A stretch of 19,624 nt of DNA from Neorhizobium sp. UBA7851. Its GTDB lineage: Bacteria > Pseudomonadota > Alphaproteobacteria > Rhizobiales > Rhizobiaceae. The translations under genes and the position numbers were made by a program. The notes below the pieces were generated by a model. That model searched no databases, had not been told where the DNA came from, and saw only the letters and a program-made list of their open reading frames with translations. Positions 1-7,066 of this stretch are shown one piece after another (the stretch's first letter is position 1; every line of letters begins with the position of its first letter). The stretch lies in contig DLSX01000227.1 in assembly GCA_002500765.1 (NCBI GenBank), positions 8,978 to 28,601 on the forward strand, read 5' to 3'.

Positions 1-20
1 TCTCCCCGCAGGCGGGGAGA
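1..20. repeat. GC-rich hairpin, start of a rhizobial intergenic repeat
   Basis: TCTCCCCGC (1-9) pairs perfectly with GCGGGGAGA (12-20), leaving a two-base centre. The same CTCCCC...GGGGAG core recurs at 105-132. The element is cut by the window edge, so its full length is unknown. There is no T-tract, so it is more likely part of an interspersed palindromic repeat than a classical terminator. Confidence 0.6.
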
Positions 21-104
21 AGGGATATGCCGCGCCGCCTCGTGCCATCTCACCCGAGATACCGGCACAAGATTAGATGGTGTTGCTGGCCTTGCCGCGA
101 GTGT

Positions 105-132
105 CCTTCTCCCCGTCAAGACGGGGAGAAGG
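105..132. repeat. 12-bp perfect hairpin of an interspersed palindromic repeat
   Basis: CCTTCTCCCCGT (105-116) pairs perfectly with ACGGGGAGAAGG (121-132) around the tetraloop CAAG. The bases after it (about 133-158, GGCGGCAGCCGGATGAGGGG) resemble the flank that usually follows this hairpin in rhizobial intergenic mosaic repeats, as I recall them. Together with the hairpin at 1-20 it fills most of the 200 bp before yidD. I see no other gene there. Confidence 0.7.
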
Positions 133-200
133 TGGCGGCAGCCGGATGAGGGGCAGGCGCCGACCTTTGTCATACACGATGCCAATAGTGGGCTGCGCTG

Positions 201-572
201 ATGTGCCCATCGTGTTCGCCTTCGGGTGGCAATGGCGGGAAGCCCGCCCCGCGCTTCTCCCGCAACTGGCAAGGCCCGTTCCGCAAAACGCCCGGCCGCC
301 TCATCGGCATGGGCTTCATCCGCCTCTACCAACTCACCCTGTCCGGCTTCATCGGCAATTCCTGCCGCCATATCCCCACCTGTTCCGAATATGGCTATGA
401 GGCCTTTGCCCGGCACGGTTTCTGGTCGGGTTTCTGGCTGACGCTGTTTCGGGTCGGACGGTGCGGCCCGGGCGGAACTTCCGGGCTCGATCCGGTGCCG
501 GAGGAACTGGAAGCCGGATATCGGCAATGGATGCCGTGGCGGCTCTGGCGTGCGGGGCGAAAGGCCTCGTAA
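201..572 (+). CDS. yidD: YidD, membrane protein insertion efficiency factor
   Basis: YidD is a small, membrane-associated protein that assists YidC-dependent insertion of inner-membrane proteins. The 123-residue product carries the family core: RLYQLTLSGF (41-50), then the cysteine motif CRHIPTCSEYG (C55, C61), a stretch reading GFWLTLFRVGRCGPGG with C88, and DPVPEEL (97-103). The N-terminal 35 residues are a rhizobial-type extension relative to the roughly 85-residue E. coli protein. The ATG at 201 lacks a clear ribosome binding site. An internal ATG at 309, just before the conserved core, is an alternative start. It lies 119 bp upstream of thrS in the same direction, with a hairpin and T-tract between them, so the two may be transcribed separately. 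Identity is secure; the start is uncertain. Confidence 0.88.
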   Translation: MCPSCSPSGGNGGKPAPRFSRNWQGPFRKTPGRLIGMGFIRLYQLTLSGFIGNSCRHIPTCSEYGYEAFARHGFWSGFWLTLFRVGRCGPGGTSGLDPVPEELEAGYRQWMPWRLWRAGRKAS

Positions 573-617
573 CCTTTACTACGCCGCGATTTTTGACTAT
601 CACGCACGCGTTCGATG

Positions 618-649
618 CCGCGCCGGAAAAAACCGCGCGGTCCTTTTTT
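618..649 (+). terminator. Hairpin plus T-tract between yidD and thrS
   Basis: CCGCGC (618-623) pairs with GCGCGG (635-640) over an A-rich 11-base loop, followed by TCCTTTTTT (641-649). It could end yidD transcription or act as an attenuator in the thrS leader. The stem is only 6 bp, so strength is uncertain. A second small stem, CCCGC (655-659) with GCGGG (668-672), lies just before the thrS ribosome binding site. Confidence 0.45.
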
Positions 650-679
650 GACCACCCGCATTCGTTGGCGGGACTGGAC

Positions 680-684
680 AGGAG
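680..684 (+). promoter_or_regulatory. Ribosome binding site that sets the thrS start
   Basis: AGGAG sits seven bases before the ATG at 692. The reading frame is open back to 461, so this site, together with the TGS domain beginning right after it, is what decides the start. Confidence 0.85.
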
Positions 685-691
685 AATTCAG

Positions 692-2710
692 ATGTCCGTT
701 TCCCTTACATTTCCCGATGGCTCCGTCCGCGCGTTCGACGCCGGCACGACCGGCTTTGCCGTTGCCGAATCCATTTCCAAGTCGCTGGCTAAGAAGGCTG
801 TTGCGATCGCACTCGATGGCGAGCTGCGCGATCTCTCCGATCCCGTCACCGACGGCAAGATCGAGATCGTCACCCGCACCGATCCGCGCGCGCTCGAACT
901 GATCCGTCACGATGCCGCCCACGTCATGGCGGAAGCCGTGCAGGACCTGTGGCCCGGCACCCAGGTGACGATCGGCCCGGTCATCGAGAACGGTTTCTAT
1001 TACGACTTCAAGCGCGTCCATCCGGATAGCCGCGAAGACTGGCCCTTCACGCCTGAAGATCTGCCGAAGATCGAAAAGAAGATGAAGGAGATCATCCAGA
1101 AGAACGCCGCCTTCACCAAGGAAATCTGGTCACGCGAAAAGGCCAAGGACGTGTTCGCCGACAAGGGCGAGGCCTACAAGGTCGAGCTGGTCGACATGAT
1201 TCCTGAAGGCCAGGAGCTGAAGATCTACAATCAGGGCGGCTGGTTCGACCTCTGCCGTGGTCCGCACATGGCCTCGACCGGCCAGATCGGCACCGCCTTC
1301 AAGCTGATGAAGGTAGCCGGCGCCTACTGGCGCGGCGATTCCACCAAGCCGATGCTGACGCGTATCTACGGGACGGCCTGGGCGACGCAGGAAGAGCTGG
1401 ACCAGTATCTCCACGTTCTCGCCGAAGCCGAAAAGCGCGATCACCGCAAGCTCGGCCGCGAGATGGATCTCTTCCACTTCCAGGAAGAAGGTCCGGGCGT
1501 GGTGTTCTGGCACGGCAAGGGCTGGCGCATGTTCCAGACGCTGACGGCCTATATGCGCCGCCGTCTGGCCGGCACCTATGAAGAGGTCAACGCACCGCAG
1601 GTGCTCGATGCCTCGCTGTGGGAGACGTCCGGTCACTGGGGCTGGTACCAGGAAAACATGTTTGCGGTGAAATCGGCTTATGCTTTCACCCATCCGAAGG
1701 ACGAGGAAGCGGATAACCGCGTCTTCGCGCTGAAGCCGATGAACTGCCCGGGTCACGTGCAGATCTTCAAGCATGGCCTGAAGTCCTACCGCGAACTGCC
1801 GATCCGTCTTGCCGAATTCGGTCTCGTGCATCGCTACGAAGCTTCGGGCGCCCTGCACGGCCTGATGCGCGTGCGCGGCTTCACGCAGGATGACGCGCAC
1901 GTCTTCTGCACCGACGAGCAGCTGGCGGCGGAATGCCTGCGCATCAACGAGCTGATCCTGTCGGTCTACGAGGATTTCGGCTTCGAGGAAGTCGTGGTCA
2001 AGCTGTCGACCCGCCCGGAAAAGCGTGTCGGCACCGACGATCTGTGGGATCGCGCCGAAAGCGTCATGACCGATGTTCTGAAGACGATCGAGGAACAGTC
2101 GGGCGGCCGCATCAAGACCGGCATCCTGCCGGGCGAGGGCGCGTTCTACGGTCCGAAGTTCGAATATACGCTGAAGGACGCAATCGGCCGTGAATGGCAG
2201 TGCGGCACGACGCAGGTCGACTTCAACCTGCCGGAACGTTTCGGCGCCTTCTATATCGACCAGAACTCGGAAAAGACCCAGCCGGTTATGATCCACCGCG
2301 CCATCTGCGGTTCGATGGAGCGTTTCCTAGGCATCCTGATCGAAAACTTCGCCGGCCACATGCCGCTGTGGTTCGCGCCGACGCAGGTCGTCGTTGCAAC
2401 GATCACCTCCGATGCCGACGACTACGGCCGCGAAGTTGCCGAGCAGCTGCGCGAGGCCGGCCTGCAGGTCGAAACCGACTTCCGCAACGAAAAGATCAAC
2501 TACAAGGTCCGCGAGCACTCGGTTGCCAAGGTCCCTGTTATCATCGTCTGCGGCCGTCAGGAAGCGGAACAGCGTTCGGTGAACATTCGTCGTCTCGGCT
2601 CGCAGGCGCAGACGTCGATGTCGCTCGACGAGGCGTTGGCATCGCTCACCGATGAAGCCACGCCGCCGGACGTCAAGCGCCGCAAGGCTGCCCGGATCAA
2701 GACTGCCTGA
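692..2710 (+). CDS. thrS: Threonyl-tRNA synthetase
   Basis: This cytoplasmic class II synthetase charges tRNA-Thr. The 672-residue product has the full ThrRS layout: TGS domain (about 1-62), the editing/second additional domain beginning with the H73-x3-H77 signature (RHDAAHVMAEAV), the catalytic core, and the anticodon-binding domain from about residue 560. The catalytic zinc ligands expected from E. coli ThrRS (C334, H385, H511) appear as C352 (MNCPGH), H403 (DDAHVFC) and H535 (MIHRAICG). Class II motif 2 is the RYEASGALHGLMRVRGFTQD block and motif 3 is GSMERFLGIL. The ATG at 692 is preferred for its AGGAG and the TGS domain; the frame extends 77 codons further upstream without support. A perfect-stem terminator follows, so thrS probably ends its transcript. 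It looks intact and ordinary. Confidence 0.98.
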   Translation: MSVSLTFPDGSVRAFDAGTTGFAVAESISKSLAKKAVAIALDGELRDLSDPVTDGKIEIVTRTDPRALELIRHDAAHVMAEAVQDLWPGTQVTIGPVIENGFYYDFKRVHPDSREDWPFTPEDLPKIEKKMKEIIQKNAAFTKEIWSREKAKDVFADKGEAYKVELVDMIPEGQELKIYNQGGWFDLCRGPHMASTGQIGTAFKLMKVAGAYWRGDSTKPMLTRIYGTAWATQEELDQYLHVLAEAEKRDHRKLGREMDLFHFQEEGPGVVFWHGKGWRMFQTLTAYMRRRLAGTYEEVNAPQVLDASLWETSGHWGWYQENMFAVKSAYAFTHPKDEEADNRVFALKPMNCPGHVQIFKHGLKSYRELPIRLAEFGLVHRYEASGALHGLMRVRGFTQDDAHVFCTDEQLAAECLRINELILSVYEDFGFEEVVVKLSTRPEKRVGTDDLWDRAESVMTDVLKTIEEQSGGRIKTGILPGEGAFYGPKFEYTLKDAIGREWQCGTTQVDFNLPERFGAFYIDQNSEKTQPVMIHRAICGSMERFLGILIENFAGHMPLWFAPTQVVVATITSDADDYGREVAEQLREAGLQVETDFRNEKINYKVREHSVAKVPVIIVCGRQEAEQRSVNIRRLGSQAQTSMSLDEALASLTDEATPPDVKRRKAARIKTA

Positions 2711-2723
2711 TCTTTCGAATATC

Positions 2724-2760
2724 GACAGCGCCCGTGATGCATGGGCGCTGTCAGAATTTT
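2724..2760 (+). terminator. Intrinsic terminator after thrS
   Basis: GACAGCGCCC (2724-2733) pairs perfectly with GGGCGCTGTC (2743-2752), a 10-bp stem with a 9-base loop, then AGAATTTT. It begins 13 bases after the thrS stop codon. The T-run is short but the stem is strong. Confidence 0.85.
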
Positions 2761-2819
2761 GTCATTGATCTGAAATATTCTGTTCTCCTCATCAATGGCG
2801 GAGACCCCGCGGAGTCCGA

Positions 2820-3704
2820 ATGCGCTTCAAGGAACTCTCCTACGCCAACGAGCGGGACCCAAAGCTGAAACGCTGGTTCATCCGCTCGATCGAAGGCCTC
2901 TCCGGCCGCGACCGTTATGCCCGCCTTTATGACATCTGGCGCAAGGACATCGTCGGCAAGACCGATCGTGTGTTCGGCAAGATGCTCGACCTCATCGATG
3001 TCGAACTGGACGTGCAGGGGGAGTGGATTCCGGTGGTGGGGCGGGAACGTCCGCTTGTCATCGTCGCAAACCATCCTTTCGGCATCGGCGACGGGATCGC
3101 AATTCTCGCCATGGCCGAACAGCTCGGCCGGCCGTTCCGCGTTCTGATCAATGACGAGCTGCTGAAGGTGCCGGAAATCGCACCCTATTCGCTGCCTGTC
3201 TCCTTCGAGGAGACGAAGGAAGCGCTGGCGATCAACATGCAGACCCGCCACGAGGCGCTGAAGCTGTTGAAGGAAGGCGTGACGATCGTCATCTTCCCCG
3301 CCGGTGGCGTCGCCACGGCGAAAAAGGGGTTCGGCATGGCGCAGGATCTGCCCTGGAAGATCTTTGCGGCAAAGCTCGTGCAGTCGGCCAAGGCCGATGT
3401 CGTGCCGATCTATTTCGAAGGACAGAACGGCCCGCTTTTCCATATTGCCAGCAAATTGTCGCTGACCCTCAGGCTGTCGCTTTTGATCCGCGAGTTCAAG
3501 CGACTGTCCGGCAGCGCCATCCGCGCGCGGGCAGGCGCAATGATGACCTGGGAAGACCTGTCCGGCATCAAGGACCGCAAGGACCTGCTGACGGTCCTGC
3601 ATGACGCGGTGTTCTCGATGCGCCCGGTCAAGCGCTCGCGGCTTGCGCGGTTCCAGGAAAAGAGACTGGCAGCGCAAGAGGCGCTTCGTGAAGAGGCGGC
3701 CTGA
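2820..3704 (+). CDS. PlsC-like lysophospholipid acyltransferase family protein
   Basis: A 294-residue protein with the hallmarks of glycerolipid acyltransferases: VIVANHPFGIGDG (80-92), which carries the catalytic H85 and D91, and IFPAGGVAT (158-166), matching the substrate-binding FPxG block. Such enzymes move an acyl group from acyl-CoA or acyl-ACP to a lysolipid at the inner membrane. The H-to-D spacing is five residues rather than the textbook four. That recalls the hemolysin/OlsB-like branch, whose members make ornithine lipid precursors in rhizobia, but the substrate cannot be read from the sequence. The C-terminus is rich in Arg, Lys and Ala. The start has GGAG five bases upstream (2811-2814). 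It stands alone after the thrS terminator and its stop lies 7 bp from the convergent hydrolase gene. Confidence 0.85.
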   Translation: MRFKELSYANERDPKLKRWFIRSIEGLSGRDRYARLYDIWRKDIVGKTDRVFGKMLDLIDVELDVQGEWIPVVGRERPLVIVANHPFGIGDGIAILAMAEQLGRPFRVLINDELLKVPEIAPYSLPVSFEETKEALAINMQTRHEALKLLKEGVTIVIFPAGGVATAKKGFGMAQDLPWKIFAAKLVQSAKADVVPIYFEGQNGPLFHIASKLSLTLRLSLLIREFKRLSGSAIRARAGAMMTWEDLSGIKDRKDLLTVLHDAVFSMRPVKRSRLARFQEKRLAAQEALREEAA

Positions 3705-3710
3705 TCCAGC

Positions 3711-4763
3711 TTATCGGTCTTGCTTCAAGGCGCGGTCAAAGGCGGTGACGACCATGTCGATCATCTGCTCGTGAATTTCGCCACGGCTTCGCGCCGCGCC
3801 ATCTGCGCAGATGGGATCGCCGATGTCTTCCTCCTCGGCGATCTTCGCCGCGCCGGGTTTGCATTGTGCGAACATACTGTAATGGCTCGCGTCGCCGATC
3901 GGCGAATAACGTGCGTTCGGGATGGCTTTTGCAATCTCGCTCGCCTGCGTCGTCTTCGCAATCATACCGGGCTTGCCGAGATTGACGAGTTCGACCGGCA
4001 TCGAGATATTGGTGAAGCTTTTGAAGTCGAATATATCAACGGGCGCAGGATCGATCGCCATGGCAAATCCGATGCGGGCATCCTTGTTGTCGCGGCCAGC
4101 TAGGCCCAGATCCATGGCGTGCAGATCAAGGCCGCTTTGCCTGAGCCATTCACAGAGTGATTGGTTCACCGCGTCGGTATCGCAATAGCGCGCCAGCCGG
4201 TGAGGATCGATCCGCGCACCCGCTATTGCCAGGGCGGTGCCGCCGCCCATCGAAAGGCCGAGCATGCCGACTTTGCCAATCTCGATATGCCCGGAAAACG
4301 CATTCTTCTCGCCGAATGCGTTCAGAGTTTCGGTTATATCCTGTGGCCGGATCCATAACTTCATCGTTTCTGCGGCAGAACGTTCCGGTCCGGAATTTCC
4401 GGGATGTGCCGGGGCGGCGACGATGAAGCCGTGTCTCGCCAGCGGCGTCGCAAGCCAGCTCAAGGCTTCCGGGTTCCCCGCAAGGCCTGCGCCGTGAGAC
4501 AGCAGAATGAGCGGATATCGGCCGCGGCGGATCGGGGCATCTTGCATCGCCCGCGTGCCGACGAAAAAGACGCTTTCTCCGAGAGAGACGGCCTTGCCGC
4601 CTCGTTCCGCCGGGTACCAGACGGTGACCGCAAGATCGACGCCGCGCTCTTTGGAATGGGCTGCAATCTGGCGCATTCCGGTATCCCCGTCCGCCCGTGC
4701 GGGTTCTTCTGCTGTCAGGATCGAGATGGCTATCGCCACAATAAGGGGTATTGCGAAATTCAT
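3711..4763 (-). CDS. Exported alpha/beta hydrolase, dienelactone hydrolase-like
   Basis: The 350-residue product starts with a hydrophobic signal peptide (about 1-24, ending PARA), so it is probably periplasmic. The fold is alpha/beta hydrolase: LILLSHGAGL (85-94) supplies the oxyanion region, GLSMGGG (169-175) is the nucleophile elbow with Ser171, and GDASHYSMF (290-298) supplies the likely catalytic His294. The acid is not obvious; Asp239 or Glu258 are candidates. The arrangement recalls the large predicted dienelactone hydrolases of COG4188, some of which act as platelet-activating-factor acetylhydrolase-like esterases. The substrate is unknown. Four cysteines lie in the mature part (C194, C204, C301, C319), suitable for disulfides outside the cytoplasm. 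It is convergent with the acyltransferase gene and about 230 bp from the next minus-strand gene. Confidence 0.85.
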   Translation of the reverse strand: MNFAIPLIVAIAISILTAEEPARADGDTGMRQIAAHSKERGVDLAVTVWYPAERGGKAVSLGESVFFVGTRAMQDAPIRRGRYPLILLSHGAGLAGNPEALSWLATPLARHGFIVAAPAHPGNSGPERSAAETMKLWIRPQDITETLNAFGEKNAFSGHIEIGKVGMLGLSMGGGTALAIAGARIDPHRLARYCDTDAVNQSLCEWLRQSGLDLHAMDLGLAGRDNKDARIGFAMAIDPAPVDIFDFKSFTNISMPVELVNLGKPGMIAKTTQASEIAKAIPNARYSPIGDASHYSMFAQCKPGAAKIAEEEDIGDPICADGAARSRGEIHEQMIDMVVTAFDRALKQDR

Positions 4764-4882
4764 CCCGGTTCTCCCACACCATCACAATCGTCACGACCTG
4801 TCTTCGCGGACGAAAGTCTCGGACTAAGGATCGGATGAAACTTGAACAGGAGCGACCTCGATCATGATCAAGGTCGTTTTTT
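4764..4882 (+). ncRNA. Possible small RNA ending at the orphan terminator
   Basis: Inferred only from the strong plus-strand terminator at 4853-4882 in a 228-bp gap between two minus-strand genes. I could not identify a convincing promoter or match it to a known alphaproteobacterial RNA family, so the 5' end is a guess. Confidence 0.25.
4853..4882 (+). terminator. Orphan plus-strand intrinsic terminator
   Basis: CGACCTCGATCA (4853-4864) pairs with TGATCAAGGTCG (4865-4876) with one mismatch, followed at once by TTTTTT (4877-4882). The T-tract lies on the plus strand, but both flanking genes (3711-4763 and 4992-5381) are on the minus strand. It therefore does not end any annotated gene and may mark the 3' end of a small RNA. 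Confidence 0.7.
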
Positions 4883-4944
4883 CAAGATGACCGCTGCCGC
4901 TCTACGTCATCCGTCACGCAGCAATTGCACAGATGACCATCCTG

Positions 4945-4965
4945 CCGCGCGATCTGTCCGCGCGG
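4945..4965. other. 7-bp GC hairpin downstream of the cupin gene
   Basis: CCGCGCG (4945-4951) pairs with CGCGCGG (4959-4965) around a 7-base loop, 26 bases past the cupin stop. On the minus strand no T-tract follows it, so it could be a weak or Rho-assisted end for the cupin transcript rather than a standard terminator. Confidence 0.35.
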
Positions 4966-4991
4966 TGTTTCGCAAGGAGTTGCCTACTCCC

Positions 4992-5381
4992 TTACTCCAG
5001 ATCCGTCTGGATCCATCGGGTCGAGTGGTGAATGTCGATCGTCTGCAGCCGTCCGGGCCCGAGGTTTTCGAACCGGTGGGGAACGCCTGCGGGGCCTAGA
5101 ACCGCTTCCCCCGCAACAGCATCGATAACATCATTGCCGACAAAGAACCTCGCTCTGCCGGCGATGATGATAAAGGTTTCGTCATAGGGATGGATATGCA
5201 GCTTCGGGCCTTGGCCCGGCGTGTCGTTGCCATAGGCAAGGACGGTGACCGGCCCGTTGATAACCTCTCCGGGCAGAGAGCCGCGCCAGGCACCCTCCAC
5301 CTTGGGATCAAAAATCACGCCCTTGGCTGCGGGACGGCCATCGGGCACGACTGTTTCGGGATCGAAATCTCGGCGTGTCAT
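4992..5381 (-). CDS. Single-domain cupin protein
   Basis: A 129-residue cytoplasmic protein that is almost entirely one cupin barrel. Motif 1 is present as HIHPYDE (H62, H64, E68) followed by a glycine-containing turn, and motif 2 fits the consensus G(X)5PXG(X)2H(X)3N exactly, at G91 to N106, with H102 as the last metal ligand. All four expected ligands are therefore in place, so a metal-binding (Mn, Fe, Ni or Zn) fold is likely. Function cannot be assigned: such proteins may be dioxygenases, isomerases or sugar- or ligand-binding proteins. The start is well supported by a purine-rich GGGAGG just upstream. A gene for a small unknown protein lies 87 bp upstream on the same strand and could be co-transcribed. 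Confidence 0.88.
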   Translation of the reverse strand: MTRRDFDPETVVPDGRPAAKGVIFDPKVEGAWRGSLPGEVINGPVTVLAYGNDTPGQGPKLHIHPYDETFIIIAGRARFFVGNDVIDAVAGEAVLGPAGVPHRFENLGPGRLQTIDIHHSTRWIQTDLE

Positions 5382-5468
5382 AGTCGTCCCTCCCTGACGG
5401 CATGATTGCTCACGTGCTCGAGTGCCAGCCTAGGGTCATCCCCGGCGCTTCGTCAAACAGATAGCCCC

Positions 5469-5885
5469 TCAATAGAAGTAGACCTTCGACAGATCGATTT
5501 CGTATGGGCTTTTGAGGATCAGGCTGCCGTTCTCTTTGTAGATCTCAAGTTCGGAAATTCTGCCGTCCGTCACATGCAGCGCCAGCCGGACGAGTTTTGC
5601 GGTGCCGATAAACGGCCTTTGATCAACGGGTTCATCGTCATAGAAGCCTTCAACGGCTATGAAGTCGTTCGCTCGTGGCGAAGGCGCATCATTGTCCTTC
5701 ACCTTTGCCAAAGGCCCGCTCGTCCTGAGCTTCAGGCTTCCCTCCGAACCAGCCGGCATGACCTCCACTGAAGCCATCTGCTGTAGGATTTCTTCTTTTC
5801 CTTGAAATTCGCCTCTTAACAAGTGCAGCAGAAGGGCGTGTTCGGCTGGCGCAATTTCTCTCCAGCCTTCCGATGCATCGACCAT
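5469..5885 (-). CDS. Small conserved-looking protein of unknown function
   Basis: A 138-residue acidic protein with no signal peptide or membrane segment. Its shape, an N-terminal PAEHALLLHLL helix, a FQGKEEILQQ segment and a C-terminal LHVTDGRISELEIYKENG strand pattern, reminds me of small proteins annotated as DUF6984, but that is from memory and unverified. The start at 5885 is chosen because AAGGGG lies seven bases upstream; the open frame continues further but there overlaps the neighbouring gene. A perfect 16-bp palindrome sits 17 bases before the start codon, suggesting repressor control. It reads toward the cupin gene, 87 bp away. Function unknown. Confidence 0.75.
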   Translation of the reverse strand: MVDASEGWREIAPAEHALLLHLLRGEFQGKEEILQQMASVEVMPAGSEGSLKLRTSGPLAKVKDNDAPSPRANDFIAVEGFYDDEPVDQRPFIGTAKLVRLALHVTDGRISELEIYKENGSLILKSPYEIDLSKVYFY

Positions 5886-5902
5886 ATCGCGCCCCTTTCT
5901 CG

Positions 5903-5918
5903 TATCGAAATTTCGATA
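5903..5918. promoter_or_regulatory. Perfect 16-bp palindrome, probable operator
   Basis: TATCGAAATTTCGATA is fully self-complementary and lies 17 bases upstream of the minus-strand gene starting at 5885, where a repressor or activator dimer would be expected to bind. A terminator is unlikely because there is no loop or T-tract. The binding protein is unknown. Confidence 0.6.
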
Positions 5919-5995
5919 GAGTGCAAAAATCCGTGCCTCCGCATATGGTGGGACGAGCCGAGATCGAGAAACGTGACGCTTATGGCGCCGAGTAG

Positions 5996-6988
5996 TCAGT
6001 CCTGCGGCTCGACCGCGGCCGTCTCGCCGGTATTGCGCGGATTTCGCATCAGCACCTCGACATCGGTGTTGCGGCCGGCCTTGACGCTGAATTCGCGCTG
6101 ATAGGTCTTGTCCTTGTTGCGGGCGACGGCAAGGTAATTGCCTTCGGAAAGCACCATGGTCGAAAAGGCGCTGACGCTTTCGTTGACCACGTCGCCGGCT
6201 TCGGTCAGAACCGACCATGCCGTATCGGCAATCGCTTCGCCGCCGGGCTGTGAGACGAGTTTAAGGGTGATCTGGGCCGCCTTGTGCTGCAGGACCGCCT
6301 GGGTCAGCTTGCCGGCCTCGACCTGGATATCCGCCCGCACGAGCGCGTTGACATCGCCATATTCCGAAACGACGTGATAGGTTCCGGCGTTGAGCCGCAC
6401 GATCGTGTTGGGCTTGACGTCCGACATGACCAACGCGCGGTCGCCGTTTTCGCGAGCCTCTGAGGAATAGACCGAAAAGCTCAGCTGGCTCGGGGGGATC
6501 CGCTGGTCCGTTCCGGCAACCGCATTGAGCACGAAACCGCCGGCGTCGAGGACGATCGTCTGTTCGGTGACATTGCCCTCGGAAGGGACCGTCAGCTTTT
6601 TCGTCACCCCGGCGCGGCCGAAGGCGACGTTGACGAAATAATCGCCGGGCGTCAGCTGGAAATCGGCGGAGCCTCCATTCGAGCTTGCCACCAGCGGCAG
6701 CTTTCCGTCTTCCGCGGCGATCGGGCTGAACACCCGCCAGGCGAGGCCGTCCTGCATGACGTCGCCGTTTTCGGTCAGCTTGGCGCTGAAGCGCACGTCC
6801 TTGGCAATGGCGCTCTGCGGCAGGATCGAGGATGGAGAAAAGGCATTCAGCTTCGGCATTTTTGCGGAGCTGTCGAGCTGCCGGAACGTCTTAAACGCAT
6901 CGCCTTGCTGAGCATGGCTTGCCGCTGCCAGGAGGAGCAGAAATGCTTCCGCAAGGATTACGACGCGTGCAAGGGAAATGCCTGACAT
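5996..6988 (-). CDS. Exported protein with three tandem beta-rich repeats
   Basis: The 330-residue product begins with a clear signal peptide (hydrophobic core about 8-23, likely cleavage after SHA-QQ), so it is periplasmic or surface-exposed. After a 35-residue linker, the body appears to be three copies of a unit of about 85 residues: roughly 64-149, 150-235 and 236-316. Each copy has a WRVFS, FSVYS or WSVLT strand, an acidic turn, a strand ending in a pattern like LTPGDYFV, LNAGTYHV or LSEGNYLA, and a closing V-x-A-G or V-P-S-E-G segment before a hydrophobic strand. Such units look like small beta-sandwich modules of the kind found in carboxypeptidase-regulatory-like domains. The family is not one I recognise and no catalytic motif is visible. 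The ATG at 6988 is preferred for the signal peptide, although its ribosome binding site is weak; another in-frame ATG lies at 7036. Confidence 0.8.
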   Translation of the reverse strand: MSGISLARVVILAEAFLLLLAAASHAQQGDAFKTFRQLDSSAKMPKLNAFSPSSILPQSAIAKDVRFSAKLTENGDVMQDGLAWRVFSPIAAEDGKLPLVASSNGGSADFQLTPGDYFVNVAFGRAGVTKKLTVPSEGNVTEQTIVLDAGGFVLNAVAGTDQRIPPSQLSFSVYSSEARENGDRALVMSDVKPNTIVRLNAGTYHVVSEYGDVNALVRADIQVEAGKLTQAVLQHKAAQITLKLVSQPGGEAIADTAWSVLTEAGDVVNESVSAFSTMVLSEGNYLAVARNKDKTYQREFSVKAGRNTDVEVLMRNPRNTGETAAVEPQD

Positions 6989-7066
6989 TCGATGACCGGT
7001 TGACTCTTGTTTTGTGACTGGCCACTTGAAGACCATGGGGAAGGCAAATTCAAGGCCTCATTCTAC

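Noticed and set aside
461..691. N-terminal extension of thrS
   Set aside because: The extension overlaps yidD and the hairpin leader; AGGAG and the TGS domain fix the start at 692.
1130..2296. A 388-codon minus-strand frame inside thrS
   Set aside because: It lies entirely antisense to conserved ThrRS motifs and has no domain of its own.
2751..3677. A 308-codon minus-strand frame opposite the acyltransferase
   Set aside because: The plus strand carries the acyltransferase motifs, and the thrS terminator hairpin lies within this frame.
4835..4867. A 10-codon ORF running into the orphan terminator, resembling a leader peptide
   Set aside because: No plus-strand gene follows that such a leader could control, and the composition is not biased to one amino acid.
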